Shown here: piece by piece, positions 6,936 to 15,612 of the stretch
Layout: every line of letters starts with the position of its first letter
Position numbering within the stretch: the stretch's first letter is position 1
From: Algoriphagus faecimaris
GTDB lineage: Bacteria > Bacteroidota > Bacteroidia > Cytophagales > Cyclobacteriaceae
DNA length: 64,000 bases
Direction of reading: 5' to 3'
Assembly (NCBI RefSeq): GCF_900101705.1
Contig: NZ_FNAC01000005.1
Span: forward strand, 62,001-126,000
Made by a program: the position numbers and the translations under genes
The notes under the pieces: generated by a model
The model's input: only the letters and a program-made list of their open reading frames with translations
Databases searched by the model: none
What the model was told of the DNA's origin: nothing

Positions 6936-9575
6936 ATGATCTCCTTTTTAAAATTTGTTTTGGTTTGTGGCCTGCTCTTTTTGTCCATTCCTGCTACTTT
7001 CTCTCAAGGGATCAAAGGAAAAATAACCGATGATCAGGGAAATGCTCTCGCCTTTGCTTCGGTTTATATTAGAAATCTTGGAGACGGAGTTCCTTCGAAT
7101 GAAGAAGGGGATTTTGAAATCAAATTGGAAAAGGGAATTTATGATGTTTTGATTCAATACCTAGGTTACAAGTCGGTAATAGAAACGGTGGTAGTCTCCG
7201 ATGAATGGGTAACTTTTAATGTACAGTTAGAGCCTCAGATTTACACCCTATCTCAGGTGGAGGTGAAAGCAGGACAGGAGGATCCCGCATTGACTATTAT
7301 GCGAAAAGCTATCACAAAGGCCAAATATCATCGGAGGCAGCTGGATAGTTATTCCATGATGGTCTATCTTAAAGGCACAGGACAATTGACTGATGCACCG
7401 TTCTTTTTGAAAAAAACCTTGGAAAAGGAAGGACTAAAGTTGAATGAAGCTTACACTTCGGAATCCGTTTCAAAAATTACCTTTTCTCAACCCGATAAGG
7501 TGGAGGAAGAGGTGATCTCCATCCGAACCAACGGGGACAATCAATCCACTTCACCGGCACCGTATATTCAAACAAGTTTTTATCAGGATAAAATCAATGA
7601 AATTGTTTCTCCACTTTCTAGGATGGCTTTTCAATACTATAAATTCCGATACGAAGGCAGCTTTTTTGACCAAGATGTACTGGTGTCAAAAATCCGAGTG
7701 ACTCCCCGTTCAAAAGGAGAGCAGGTTTTCGAAGGGCATATTTATATCATCGAAGACCTGTGGGCGATTCATAGCTTGGATTTGGAGACTTCTTATCTGG
7801 GATTTCAGATAGAAGCCAAGCAGCAATATGCTCCCGTGGCCGAAAATGTGTGGATGCCCTTTACCCATACCTATCGCTTTGGAGGTAAATTTTTTGGATT
7901 CGAAGGGGAGTTCAACTATCTGGCATCCACCAATGATTATGAAATCACACTAAATCCTGACCTTATCCAAACGCCAGATATTATTGATGAAAAAGTGGAG
8001 GAAGTGCCCGAATCAAAAACCAACTTGCCTCGGGAGCTTTCTACCTTGGAGCAACTCACCACTGAGGAGCCTAAAACCCGGAAGGAATACCGCAAGCTGA
8101 TCAATGCCTATGAAAAGGAGCTTTTGGAAGAAAAGCAGGAGGAGGCCGTAGTCACGGAGCGCTATTACAAGGTGGATTCTATGGCTAAAAAACGGGATTT
8201 GAGTTACTGGGATAGCATTCGGCCTATTCCACTTACAGATAGTGAAATCCAAGGCTATCAGCGCGATGATAGCTTGGCTACAGTGGAGGCTGCCAAGATG
8301 AGTGAGGTAGATTCGGTGGCCAAAAAAGCCCGAAGAAAATACCGTCCCTTAGATTTTTTGAATGGTGCGAGCTATAGTTTTGGAAAGGGAAAAAGTCTGG
8401 GTTTTGATCAAAACTGGACCAAATTTTCCTTCAACACCGTGGAGGGATGGAAAGTAGGGATGAAGCTTTTCTATCGAAAATTTTCAAATCAAGCCCAAAC
8501 CGATAGCACCGAAAGGTTCAGCAGGAGTTTCAATATCGAACCGGAACTTCGCTATGGATTTGCCAGTAAGCGCTTTTATGGAAAAACGAATTTCAGATGG
8601 TCAACTACGGAGGCCATTTCCGGAAAAACCTGGGGAGTAGAAGGAGGGCGCTTTATCGAGCAATTTAACGGGGGTGAACCGATCAATGAACAAGTCAATG
8701 CGCTTTATTCCTTGCTATTTCGACAAAATTACATGAAGCTCTATGAGCAGGATTTTGCCAAAATCTACTGGTATCATCGGGTAAATTATGGACTGACTTA
8801 TCGGATGAATTTCACGCTGGCTGAGCGGCGTTCCCTTCAAAATAACTCGGACCTCAGCTGGTACAATAAACCCGAGCGAAGCTATACCTCTAATCAGCCC
8901 GATAATGTGGAAGCAGGACAGGAAGCTTTTGCAAATCATCATATAGCCAAACTCAATCTCTCTTTAGAATGGAGGCCGGGAATTCGCTATGGAATCTCAA
9001 ATGGACGAAAATATCCGATCACTAATCGTTCCCCACTAATCAAGGCTACCTATAACAAGGCTATTCCTTCTTTTTTCCAAAGCGATGAAGCGGCTGATTT
9101 TGATCAGGTGGAACTCGGAATCGAGCATGACTTTAAATTTGGGGTGAGCGGCAAGTTTGATTTCAATATTACTGCGGGCACCTTCCTCAATCAGGACCGG
9201 GTGTACTTTCAGGATTTTGCCCACTTTGGCGGCAATCGGACGATCTTTTCCAATTTTGGTCCAGCTTCCAATTTCCGATTTATGGATTATTACCGATACA
9301 GTACGAGTTCGACCTATCTGACAGGGATTTTTCACTACCAATTTCGAAAATTCCTCCTGACTCAATTGCCGATGTTGCGGTTTTCGGGATTGCGGGAAAA
9401 TATATTCCTCAATTATCTCAAAACCGAAAACTCTCCCCATTATGTGGAGTTGGGCTATTCCTTGGATAATCTGTTTCGGATATTTCGGGTGGAATTTGGG
9501 GCCGGTTTCGAAAATGGAAAATACCTGAGAGGCGGAGCACGGTTTGGAGTGGCGACCTTTATTCAGATTCAGTAA
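6936..9575 (+). CDS. DUF5686 / carboxypeptidase-regulatory-like domain protein, predicted outer-membrane barrel
   Basis: The 879-residue protein has a signal peptide (about 1-24, ending ATFSQ), then a carboxypeptidase-regulatory-like beta-sandwich (about 25-110; typical GKITDDQGNALAFASVYI start), then a long DUF5686 region with alternating strand patterns and a C-terminus (GARFGVATFIQIQ) like an outer-membrane strand. The family is widespread in Bacteroidota and of unknown function. I chose the ATG at 6936 because it opens the signal peptide; the TTG at 6897 would add 13 residues. A lysine/glutamate-rich stretch around residues 350-410 looks like a linker. The next gene follows after a 302-nt gap, so the two may be transcribed separately. 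Confidence 0.85.
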   Translation: MISFLKFVLVCGLLFLSIPATFSQGIKGKITDDQGNALAFASVYIRNLGDGVPSNEEGDFEIKLEKGIYDVLIQYLGYKSVIETVVVSDEWVTFNVQLEPQIYTLSQVEVKAGQEDPALTIMRKAITKAKYHRRQLDSYSMMVYLKGTGQLTDAPFFLKKTLEKEGLKLNEAYTSESVSKITFSQPDKVEEEVISIRTNGDNQSTSPAPYIQTSFYQDKINEIVSPLSRMAFQYYKFRYEGSFFDQDVLVSKIRVTPRSKGEQVFEGHIYIIEDLWAIHSLDLETSYLGFQIEAKQQYAPVAENVWMPFTHTYRFGGKFFGFEGEFNYLASTNDYEITLNPDLIQTPDIIDEKVEEVPESKTNLPRELSTLEQLTTEEPKTRKEYRKLINAYEKELLEEKQEEAVVTERYYKVDSMAKKRDLSYWDSIRPIPLTDSEIQGYQRDDSLATVEAAKMSEVDSVAKKARRKYRPLDFLNGASYSFGKGKSLGFDQNWTKFSFNTVEGWKVGMKLFYRKFSNQAQTDSTERFSRSFNIEPELRYGFASKRFYGKTNFRWSTTEAISGKTWGVEGGRFIEQFNGGEPINEQVNALYSLLFRQNYMKLYEQDFAKIYWYHRVNYGLTYRMNFTLAERRSLQNNSDLSWYNKPERSYTSNQPDNVEAGQEAFANHHIAKLNLSLEWRPGIRYGISNGRKYPITNRSPLIKATYNKAIPSFFQSDEAADFDQVELGIEHDFKFGVSGKFDFNITAGTFLNQDRVYFQDFAHFGGNRTIFSNFGPASNFRFMDYYRYSTSSTYLTGIFHYQFRKFLLTQLPMLRFSGLRENIFLNYLKTENSPHYVELGYSLDNLFRIFRVEFGAGFENGKYLRGGARFGVATFIQIQ

Positions 9576-9877
9576 TTCATTCCTATTTCAAAGCCATGGC
9601 TAAGCCTTGGTATCTTTAGGTTTTCTACGGCTTTTATTCGGATATTCTTCGGGTTTCCCTCGACTCGTACTCAATTTAGCCCGAAGAAAATTCGAAAATG
9701 CTACGGTCAAAGGGTGAATTAAGGTGGGGAGTTCTCGAGGTATCCATTATTATAAATTAGGAAGTTAGTCGTTGTTAGAATTCTGTCACTGAAAAGGATA
9801 GTAAATAATCAGACCTATGAAATGAGTATTTATCAAGAAAAATAGTAGATTCAATTCCATTAAGTAAAAACTCAAGG
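9576..9877. other. Intergenic region with an inverted repeat
   Basis: No gene is visible in these 302 nt. The main structure is an inverted repeat with 9-bp arms, TTCTTCGGG at 9645-9653 and CCCGAAGAA at 9680-9688, separated by 26 nt, with further imperfect pairing outside. No T-tract follows, so it does not look like a terminator. It may be a dispersed palindromic element. Confidence 0.5.
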
Positions 9878-12634
9878 ATGAGAATTCTTTTTTTGATCTT
9901 ACTTCTGTTTTCAGCTAAAATTCTTGCTTCGCAAACCATCAGGGGAACGGTTTTCGAAAAAGAATCTGGACTCCCCCTTCCCTTTGCCAATGTATTTGTC
10001 AACAATACCACCCTGGGCGCTGCCTCAGATGAGAAAGGTCGGTTTACGCTCACAGGAAGCTTCCCCAATGAAATCGAAATTGTTGCCTCATTTGTCGGGT
10101 ATGTCACTGAAGTGAAGACGGTTTCCTTTGAAAATAAAAATGAGATAAAGGTGGACTTTGAACTTGCCTTTCAGGAGTCTAGCCTCTCTGAAGTAGAGCT
10201 CAAAGCTAAACGCGACAAAGCCTGGGAACGTGAATTTCGAAGATTTGAGGAAGTTTTTTTGGCGGTGCCCGATGACCCTTATAAATACCAAATTGAAATC
10301 CAAAACCCCTGGGTGGTGGAATTTGAAAATATAAAACAGAAAAGGGGACAAAATTACCTCAGGGCCAGCGCCCAAGAACCCCTGAAAATCATCAACCGCG
10401 CCTTGGGGTACCGAATCGATTATTATCTTCAGGATTATCGCCTTATCCGAAACGGATCCCGGTTTTACGGTCAAGTATTTTTCGAACCTCTGAATCCCAA
10501 GGATGCTGAGGAATCCCAAGACTGGGAGGAAGCCAGGGCTGCAAACTATCAGGGGTCTATTCGTAGCCTCAATCAGTCCATCCTGCTCAATACGCCGGAT
10601 TCTGTGGCATTTAAACTTTATCAGGTGTTGCCGGAAAGGATGGACAGAAGACGCACCAACGAGTTTTATGAAGAATTGGATCAATCCATTCTTGCTGTCA
10701 GTAAGGACTCTTTGCTGAGAAGACCTTTGGAAAATGGCAATTTCAGGATCTTTCTACCCGGAAAAATGGAAATCCACCACCTGGATAAGCCTTGGCCCAA
10801 CCAGTATTATCAAGATGTGTATCATGCGCTCAGCTGGATCGAAGCCCCTCTGGGCTTTTATGACATCGATCGCAGAGGGGTACTGATCAACCCCACCCAG
10901 CTGATGCTCTCAGGCTATCTAAGTCGGCAAAGAGTAGCCCGGGCCTTGCCGCTGGACTTTGTTCCAGAGGATCAGCTTTTGGTCCAAAAGCCACAAAATG
11001 AAATTCTGAACAATCCTTCTTCCAAACTGAACCGCTTACGGGAAAAGGCATGGATTACTACCAGCAAGCCCTATTTTTATCCCGGAGAGACTGCTTGGCT
11101 CGGGGGACGGATCCTTTACCATGAACCTACCCTGAAAGATTCACTCAGCCGGGTAGTCTATGTGGACTTGTTGGATTCCAAGGCAGAAGTCATCCAATCG
11201 GCTACATTTCCTATCCAAGAGGGGAAGCTTTCCGGAGCCTTGGTTTTATCAGAGGATTTGAAGCCGGGGGATTATGCCCTTAGAGCCTATACCCATTGGA
11301 GCCGGAACTTTGGACAATTGGATGAATTCTTGACCCCTTTTGTGGTAATGGAGCCGGGATATTTTCCCACAGCAGATCTTCCCGATCCGGTGGAATATTT
11401 TGGGGAAATTCAGGTGAGTTCCTCCTATACCCTCAGGGATTCGCTGAGCTATAGGCTAATGGATTTGGAGCTTGCCCTGAAGGATGGTTTTGACAATCCC
11501 ATCGACGGGGAATTTATCCTTAGCCTCACAGATGCGGAGTATGTGCGGGAATTCCCCCAAATGAACAGTTTGGAGCAGGCCATGGACTGGCTGGATACTG
11601 CCCTACCGGAAGACGTTGGGGCTGAGCTATCCCATCCCGTCGAATACGGGATATCCATTCAGGGTCAGTTTATTCCGGACAAAAAACGCCGTCCCCTGAT
11701 CAATCCCATTACCATAGTTCGGGGAGACTTGGAGGATTACGGACAGGTGGACACGGATTCGTCAGGGAGGTTTTGGGCAACGGGATTATATTTCAAGGAT
11801 ACTGCCCAGATCGCAGTGGCGGCAATGGACAGTAAACGAAAACCCTATGGCTCGGTCACACTGGACTCCTTGGGAAAACCGGATCCTCCTTCGGAGTTTC
11901 CAAGAATGCACTACCAGAAAGCACCTCTTCCGACTGATGAAGATATCTTCGATGCAGCAGGCGATTACATCCTTTTGGAGGAGTTTGTTAAAGAGGCAAA
12001 AAAAGAGGTTGCGAAAGAATCTGACTGGTATGGATATGGGGAGCCAGATAGGGTAATGACTGAGGATCAGTTAGCGATGAGTTTAAATATGATGACAGTT
12101 TTAACGCGCATGGGTTTTAATTCAAATAGTTTAAAATTTGGCAATTACAGCTACGGAGAAAGAACTGGAGCACCGCTTTTGATTATAGATGGTTCCAAGT
12201 TTCCTTTTCTTGAAAACCAAGAATTTGTGGATATGATTAATTCCTATGTTCCTAAAGAAATAAAATCTGTAGGAATTTATACATTCGGCGCGGGGGTATT
12301 TGGAATGGCAGGGTATTCAGGAGTAGTGATACTTGAAACCAAACGTAGTGAAAGAATCAGAGAAGAAAGAAGCCGCAACTTTAATTCCAAAGGTTTTCAG
12401 CTATTTGATGTCTTAGGTTTTACCGAATTCGAGGAATTTCCCAAAAATCCCCCAGCTGACCAATACTTAAAGAAAAAACCAACCATTTTCTGGGAGCCCG
12501 AGGCACTGACTGAGGATGGTGTTTTCAAGGTCCTGGTTAAAGTTCCCTACGGAGTCCGGCAATTGCGAATTCGAATAGAAGGATTGACACTGGACGGGGA
12601 GGTGTTTAATAAGAAGATTGAATTAACTTTTTGA
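9878..12634 (+). CDS. Secreted carboxypeptidase-regulatory-like / MG2 / plug-like domain protein
   Basis: The 918-residue protein has a signal peptide (about 1-18), a carboxypeptidase-regulatory-like domain (about 19-105), an uncharacterised section, then a macroglobulin MG2-like segment (about 390-480: SKPYFYPGETAWLGG, LKPGDYALRAYTHW) and, late, a TonB-plug-like motif (LLIIDGSKF, then VKSVGIY-like strand and GYSGVVILETK). This architecture is shared with alpha-2-macroglobulin-like surface proteins of Bacteroidota that accompany TonB-dependent receptors; the function is unknown. The ATG is preceded by AAGG. DNA encoding roughly residues 700-830 is noticeably more AT-rich than the rest of the gene. 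The gene at 62358 has a related layout. Confidence 0.8.
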   Translation: MRILFLILLLFSAKILASQTIRGTVFEKESGLPLPFANVFVNNTTLGAASDEKGRFTLTGSFPNEIEIVASFVGYVTEVKTVSFENKNEIKVDFELAFQESSLSEVELKAKRDKAWEREFRRFEEVFLAVPDDPYKYQIEIQNPWVVEFENIKQKRGQNYLRASAQEPLKIINRALGYRIDYYLQDYRLIRNGSRFYGQVFFEPLNPKDAEESQDWEEARAANYQGSIRSLNQSILLNTPDSVAFKLYQVLPERMDRRRTNEFYEELDQSILAVSKDSLLRRPLENGNFRIFLPGKMEIHHLDKPWPNQYYQDVYHALSWIEAPLGFYDIDRRGVLINPTQLMLSGYLSRQRVARALPLDFVPEDQLLVQKPQNEILNNPSSKLNRLREKAWITTSKPYFYPGETAWLGGRILYHEPTLKDSLSRVVYVDLLDSKAEVIQSATFPIQEGKLSGALVLSEDLKPGDYALRAYTHWSRNFGQLDEFLTPFVVMEPGYFPTADLPDPVEYFGEIQVSSSYTLRDSLSYRLMDLELALKDGFDNPIDGEFILSLTDAEYVREFPQMNSLEQAMDWLDTALPEDVGAELSHPVEYGISIQGQFIPDKKRRPLINPITIVRGDLEDYGQVDTDSSGRFWATGLYFKDTAQIAVAAMDSKRKPYGSVTLDSLGKPDPPSEFPRMHYQKAPLPTDEDIFDAAGDYILLEEFVKEAKKEVAKESDWYGYGEPDRVMTEDQLAMSLNMMTVLTRMGFNSNSLKFGNYSYGERTGAPLLIIDGSKFPFLENQEFVDMINSYVPKEIKSVGIYTFGAGVFGMAGYSGVVILETKRSERIREERSRNFNSKGFQLFDVLGFTEFEEFPKNPPADQYLKKKPTIFWEPEALTEDGVFKVLVKVPYGVRQLRIRIEGLTLDGEVFNKKIELTF

Positions 12635-12711
12635 AAAATAGTATTGATCATGCAAAGCTAAAAATGGGGTCCTAATTTTCTGAAGTATGCGTTTGGAAGG
12701 CATAGTTGGAG

Positions 12712-13848
12712 CTATTCCAAATCGGTTAATTCATAAAAATTATCCGGGCTGATTACCTTAAAGCTGGAATTGGGATAGGTTTGGCTGAAAATCTTTGGGA
12801 ATTTAGATTTGGACTTAGGATTGTATTTGAATTCAAAACAGAAAAGCATTCCATCTATTTCTTCGATATAATCTATTTCTTGTTGGTCATACGTTCTCCA
12901 AAAGTAAGTGTTGACAAACCTTCTGTTGTTTTGATTGTGCTTTAATCGTTCACTGACACAAAAATTTTCCCATAAGCCACCCAAGTCCATCCGCAAATTC
13001 AAAGTGCTGAAATTCCTGATGATTGCGTTTCGAATTCCCAGATCATAAAAGTAAATTTTCTGGCTTTTATTAATTTCCTTTCTGAGGTTTTTACTAAAAG
13101 CGGGTAACTTGAAAATTACAAAAGCTTTTTCCAAAAGATCTAAATAGCGACTGACCGTGTGTACATTAGTTCCTGCAATTTGGGCTAGTTCATTCAGTGA
13201 AGATTCACTCCCAAGCTGCATGGCCAATGCTTTCAAGAGTTTTTGAAGTATTTCTGGCTTTTTAACTGACTCAAACTGGAATATATCTTTATAAAGGTAA
13301 TTTGTGCTAATGTCTATTAATTCCTCAATTTTATCTTCTCCTTCTTCCATAACTACCTGAGGATATAATCCAAAACGAAGGTAGTTTGTTAGTTCGCTTT
13401 TGAGCTTAATCAAATCTGAATGCTGATGAATTTCATGCAAGGAAAAAGGGAGCAATAAAAACTGCCTGGATCTACCAGTTAGGGGCTCAGAGATTTGATT
13501 TGAAAGCTCAAAGCTAGAAGAACCTGTTGCGACAATTTGGACTGAAGGAAATGTATCCACCAAGACTTTAAGGATTAAGCCAATTTGCGGAATGTGCTGG
13601 GATTCGTCCAGAATGATTAATTTTTTTTGGCCAATGAAATCCTTTAAAAGGATCGAATTGGTGTGTGATAGAAGGTCTTGATTTTCCTGCAACTCACAAT
13701 TTAAATAAGAGGAATCATTCGGATTGTCTTCCAAAAGTTTTTTGACTAGCGTGGTCTTGCCAGTTCTCCTTGCGCCATAGAGAATGATGACCTTTCCCTT
13801 AAAGAGCTGTTTTTGAATAAGGGATAGGATTTTTCTTGTGATTTCCAT
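12712..13848 (-). CDS. AAA-family ATPase with DUF4143 C-terminal domain
   Basis: The 378-residue cytoplasmic protein has a Walker A motif GARRTGKTT (residues 25-33), Walker B LIILDES (77-83, Asp81 and Glu82), a sensor-like VATGSSSF, then a winged-helix-like middle part and a C-terminal DUF4143 region with a restriction-endonuclease-like trace (EIDYIEEIDGMLFCFEFKY). Family members are common, often solitary and of uncertain function. It is convergent with the upstream plus-strand gene and preceded by three 32-bp palindromic repeats that begin 14 nt before its ATG, suggesting autoregulation or another protein-DNA role. The gene looks intact. Confidence 0.93.
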   Translation of the reverse strand: MEITRKILSLIQKQLFKGKVIILYGARRTGKTTLVKKLLEDNPNDSSYLNCELQENQDLLSHTNSILLKDFIGQKKLIILDESQHIPQIGLILKVLVDTFPSVQIVATGSSSFELSNQISEPLTGRSRQFLLLPFSLHEIHQHSDLIKLKSELTNYLRFGLYPQVVMEEGEDKIEELIDISTNYLYKDIFQFESVKKPEILQKLLKALAMQLGSESSLNELAQIAGTNVHTVSRYLDLLEKAFVIFKLPAFSKNLRKEINKSQKIYFYDLGIRNAIIRNFSTLNLRMDLGGLWENFCVSERLKHNQNNRRFVNTYFWRTYDQQEIDYIEEIDGMLFCFEFKYNPKSKSKFPKIFSQTYPNSSFKVISPDNFYELTDLE

Positions 13849-13861
13849 TATTTATGACATT

Positions 13862-13957
13862 AACTTCACAAATTTAGCTAAATATTTGAATCTAACTTCC
13901 TAAATTTAGCTAAATATGTGAAGTTGAGCTCCTGATTTTAGCTAAATTCTGGAATTG
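13862..13957. repeat. Three tandem 32-bp repeats, each centred on the palindrome TTTAGCTAAA
   Basis: Units at 13862-13893, 13894-13925 and 13926-13957 are each exactly 32 bp. All contain TTTAGCTAAA at the same place; units 1 and 2 share the 12-bp palindrome ATTTAGCTAAAT and start AACTTC. Unit 1's AACTTCACA and unit 2's TGTGAAGTT are also inverted relative to each other. The array sits directly upstream of the ATPase start. A 32-bp spacing (about three helical turns) would place bound proteins on one face of the DNA. Confidence 0.8.
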
Positions 13958-14020
13958 AGAGGATGGAATTCTGTAAGGCATTACCAGTTGATTAGATTTC
14001 TAGCTTTTTAAAATCCAAAT

Positions 14021-14053
14021 AAAAAAGCCACTCTCGTTTGGAAAGTGGCCTTT
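14021..14053 (-). terminator. Intrinsic terminator after frr
   Basis: On the minus strand, GCCACT pairs with AGTGGC across an 11-nt loop and is followed by six T residues. It starts about 20 nt after the frr stop and should end the pyrH-frr transcript. Confidence 0.8.
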
Positions 14054-14072
14054 GAAATATGCTTTTTCGTCT

Positions 14073-14633
14073 TTAGACTTTCATGATATCGGCTTCTTTT
14101 TTAACCAATAACTCGTCGATTTTGGCTGAGTATTGATCAGTAAGTTTTTGGACCTTGTCTTCCGCACGCTTGATGTCATCCTCAGAAACTCCGTCATTTT
14201 TCAGTTTTTTCAGCGCATCGTTGGTGTCCTTTCGAATGGTACGAATGGAAATTTTTCCGTTCTCCGTTTCGTTTTTCGCATTTTTGACCAAGGTAATCCG
14301 GCGCTCTTCAGTCAAAGTCGGGATGGTCAAGATAATCATTTCTCCGTTGTTTTGCGGAGCTAGCCCCAGATCAGAATTGATGATGGCTTTTTCGATTTCT
14401 CCGATCAGGTTTTTCTCAAATGGGCGAATCGCCAAAGTCCGTGCATCCGGGGTGGTCACAGAAGACACTTGATTGAGAGGAGTAGGGGTTCCATAATATA
14501 TAACCATGATGCCATCCAGCATATTGGGCATGGCCTTGCCCGCACGGATTTTCAACAGCTCAGAAGCGGTATGATCCACTGCTTTTTGCATCATTTCTTT
14601 TGCCTCTTCTAGGTATAATTCGATCTCTTCCAT
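14073..14633 (-). CDS. frr: Ribosome recycling factor
   Basis: The 186-residue protein splits post-termination ribosomes together with EF-G. Length and sequence fit RRF: helical start, then the conserved KIRAGKAMPNMLDG and YYGTPTPLNQV segments, ARTLAIRPFEKNLI, and the three-helix C-terminal arm. I chose the ATG at 14633; the frame is open to 14681, but that start would overlap pyrH by 41 nt and give an overlong N-terminus. It begins 7 nt after the pyrH stop, so the two are one operon, an arrangement common in bacteria. Confidence 0.97.
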   Translation of the reverse strand: MEEIELYLEEAKEMMQKAVDHTASELLKIRAGKAMPNMLDGIMVIYYGTPTPLNQVSSVTTPDARTLAIRPFEKNLIGEIEKAIINSDLGLAPQNNGEMIILTIPTLTEERRITLVKNAKNETENGKISIRTIRKDTNDALKKLKNDGVSEDDIKRAEDKVQKLTDQYSAKIDELLVKKEADIMKV

Positions 14634-14640
14634 GATAAAT

Positions 14641-15351
14641 TTATAGTGAGGTGATGAGTGTTCCGATTTGTTCTCCTTCAACCAGCTTACTTAAGTTGCC
14701 GGCCTTATTCATATCAAAAACGATAATGGGCAGATTGTTTTCTTGGCAAAGTGTAAAAGCCGTCATATCCATGACGTTGAGGTTTTTTTCATAGACCTCC
14801 GAAAAAGAGATAGTTTGGTATTTGGTGGCAGTCTCGTCTTTTTCCGGATCTGCGGTGTAAACGCCATCTACACGGGTTCCTTTCAAGACCACATCGGCTT
14901 CCACTTCGATCGCCCTTAAGCTTGCAGTAGAATCGGTGGTAAAATAAGGATTACCAATTCCCGCTCCAAAAATGACAATTCTTCCTTTTTCCAAATGTCG
15001 AATCGCTCTTCTTCGGATAAAAGGTTCGCAGACCGATTCGATTTTGATCCCTGACATCAGCCGGGTAAACATTCCAGCCTGCTCCAAGGCACTTTGCAAA
15101 GCCATGGCATTGATCAATGTCGCGAGCATGCCCATGTAATCCCCCTGCACTCGGTCGATTCCGGATTTCTCGGCCTGTACTCCTCTGAAAATATTTCCTC
15201 CTCCGATCACAATGGCGATTTCCACCCCCATTTCTTTTACTTTCTTGATCTCCTGAGTGTACTGTTGTAGTCTGTTGGGATCTATTCCGTAGCTTTTGTC
15301 GCCCATCAGCGCTTCTCCACTGAGTTTGAGGAGGATTCTTTTATATTTCAT
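14641..15351 (-). CDS. pyrH: UMP kinase
   Basis: The 236-residue enzyme phosphorylates UMP to UDP in pyrimidine nucleotide synthesis. It has the amino-acid-kinase fold motifs: [10 protein letters not shown] at the start, GGGNIFRG (about 50-57), the [16 protein letters not shown] segment, [19 protein letters not shown] and the [15 protein letters not shown]-like nucleotide-binding part. Length matches bacterial UMP kinases. It is the first gene of a pyrH-frr operon. Its leader holds two GC-rich hairpins (15385-15435) and a TAnnTTTG element at 15530-15537. Confidence 0.97.
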   Translation of the reverse strand: MKYKRILLKLSGEALMGDKSYGIDPNRLQQYTQEIKKVKEMGVEIAIVIGGGNIFRGVQAEKSGIDRVQGDYMGMLATLINAMALQSALEQAGMFTRLMSGIKIESVCEPFIRRRAIRHLEKGRIVIFGAGIGNPYFTTDSTASLRAIEVEADVVLKGTRVDGVYTADPEKDETATKYQTISFSEVYEKNLNVMDMTAFTLCQENNLPIIVFDMNKAGNLSKLVEGEQIGTLITSL

Positions 15352-15384
15352 GTGTTTTTAATTTTTCTTTAAGACCATTACCTG

Positions 15385-15435
15385 TCCCGTACTTGATTCG
15401 GGAGAATTTCGCATTGATTCCCCGACCGATCGGGG
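15385..15435. repeat. Two GC-rich hairpins in the pyrH leader
   Basis: TCCCG (15385-15389) pairs with CGGGA (15399-15403), and CCCCGA (15420-15425) pairs with TCGGGG (15430-15435). Neither has a T-tract on either strand. They would be transcribed in the untranslated leader of pyrH if the promoter at 15530 is used. They may be dispersed palindromes or leader regulators. Confidence 0.5.
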
Positions 15436-15529
15436 CATCCCTCTGTGTGTCTCTTTGGGTCATGCTCGATTTCATTTCCTTTTCGTTTTTCAAAAGAGTG
15501 CAAGTTTTGGTATTGCAAAAATAACCGGA

Positions 15530-15537
15530 CAAATATA
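15530..15537 (-). promoter_or_regulatory. Candidate -7 element for pyrH-frr
   Basis: The minus strand reads TATATTTG, matching TAnnTTTG. A TTG at 15562-15564 is 24 nt further upstream, a little far for a -33 element. The implied leader is about 170 nt. Confidence 0.4.
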
Positions 15538-15612
15538 ATTTCTTCCTTTCAGAATGCTAGTCAAAATTTCAATTTGAGCATAAAAGGATTGAGTTCAATT
15601 TCTACATCAAAA

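Noticed and set aside
12712-13848. Defence or toxin-antitoxin system around the AAA ATPase
   Set aside because: It is a single gene without a partner; neighbours are a secreted protein and frr-pyrH. The ATPase family alone does not show defence.
13862-13957. CRISPR array
   Set aside because: The three 32-bp units are directly adjacent, with no unique spacers, and no cas genes are nearby.
14634-14681. frr start at 14681
   Set aside because: It would overlap pyrH by 41 nt and make the protein longer than known ribosome recycling factors; the ATG at 14633 fits.
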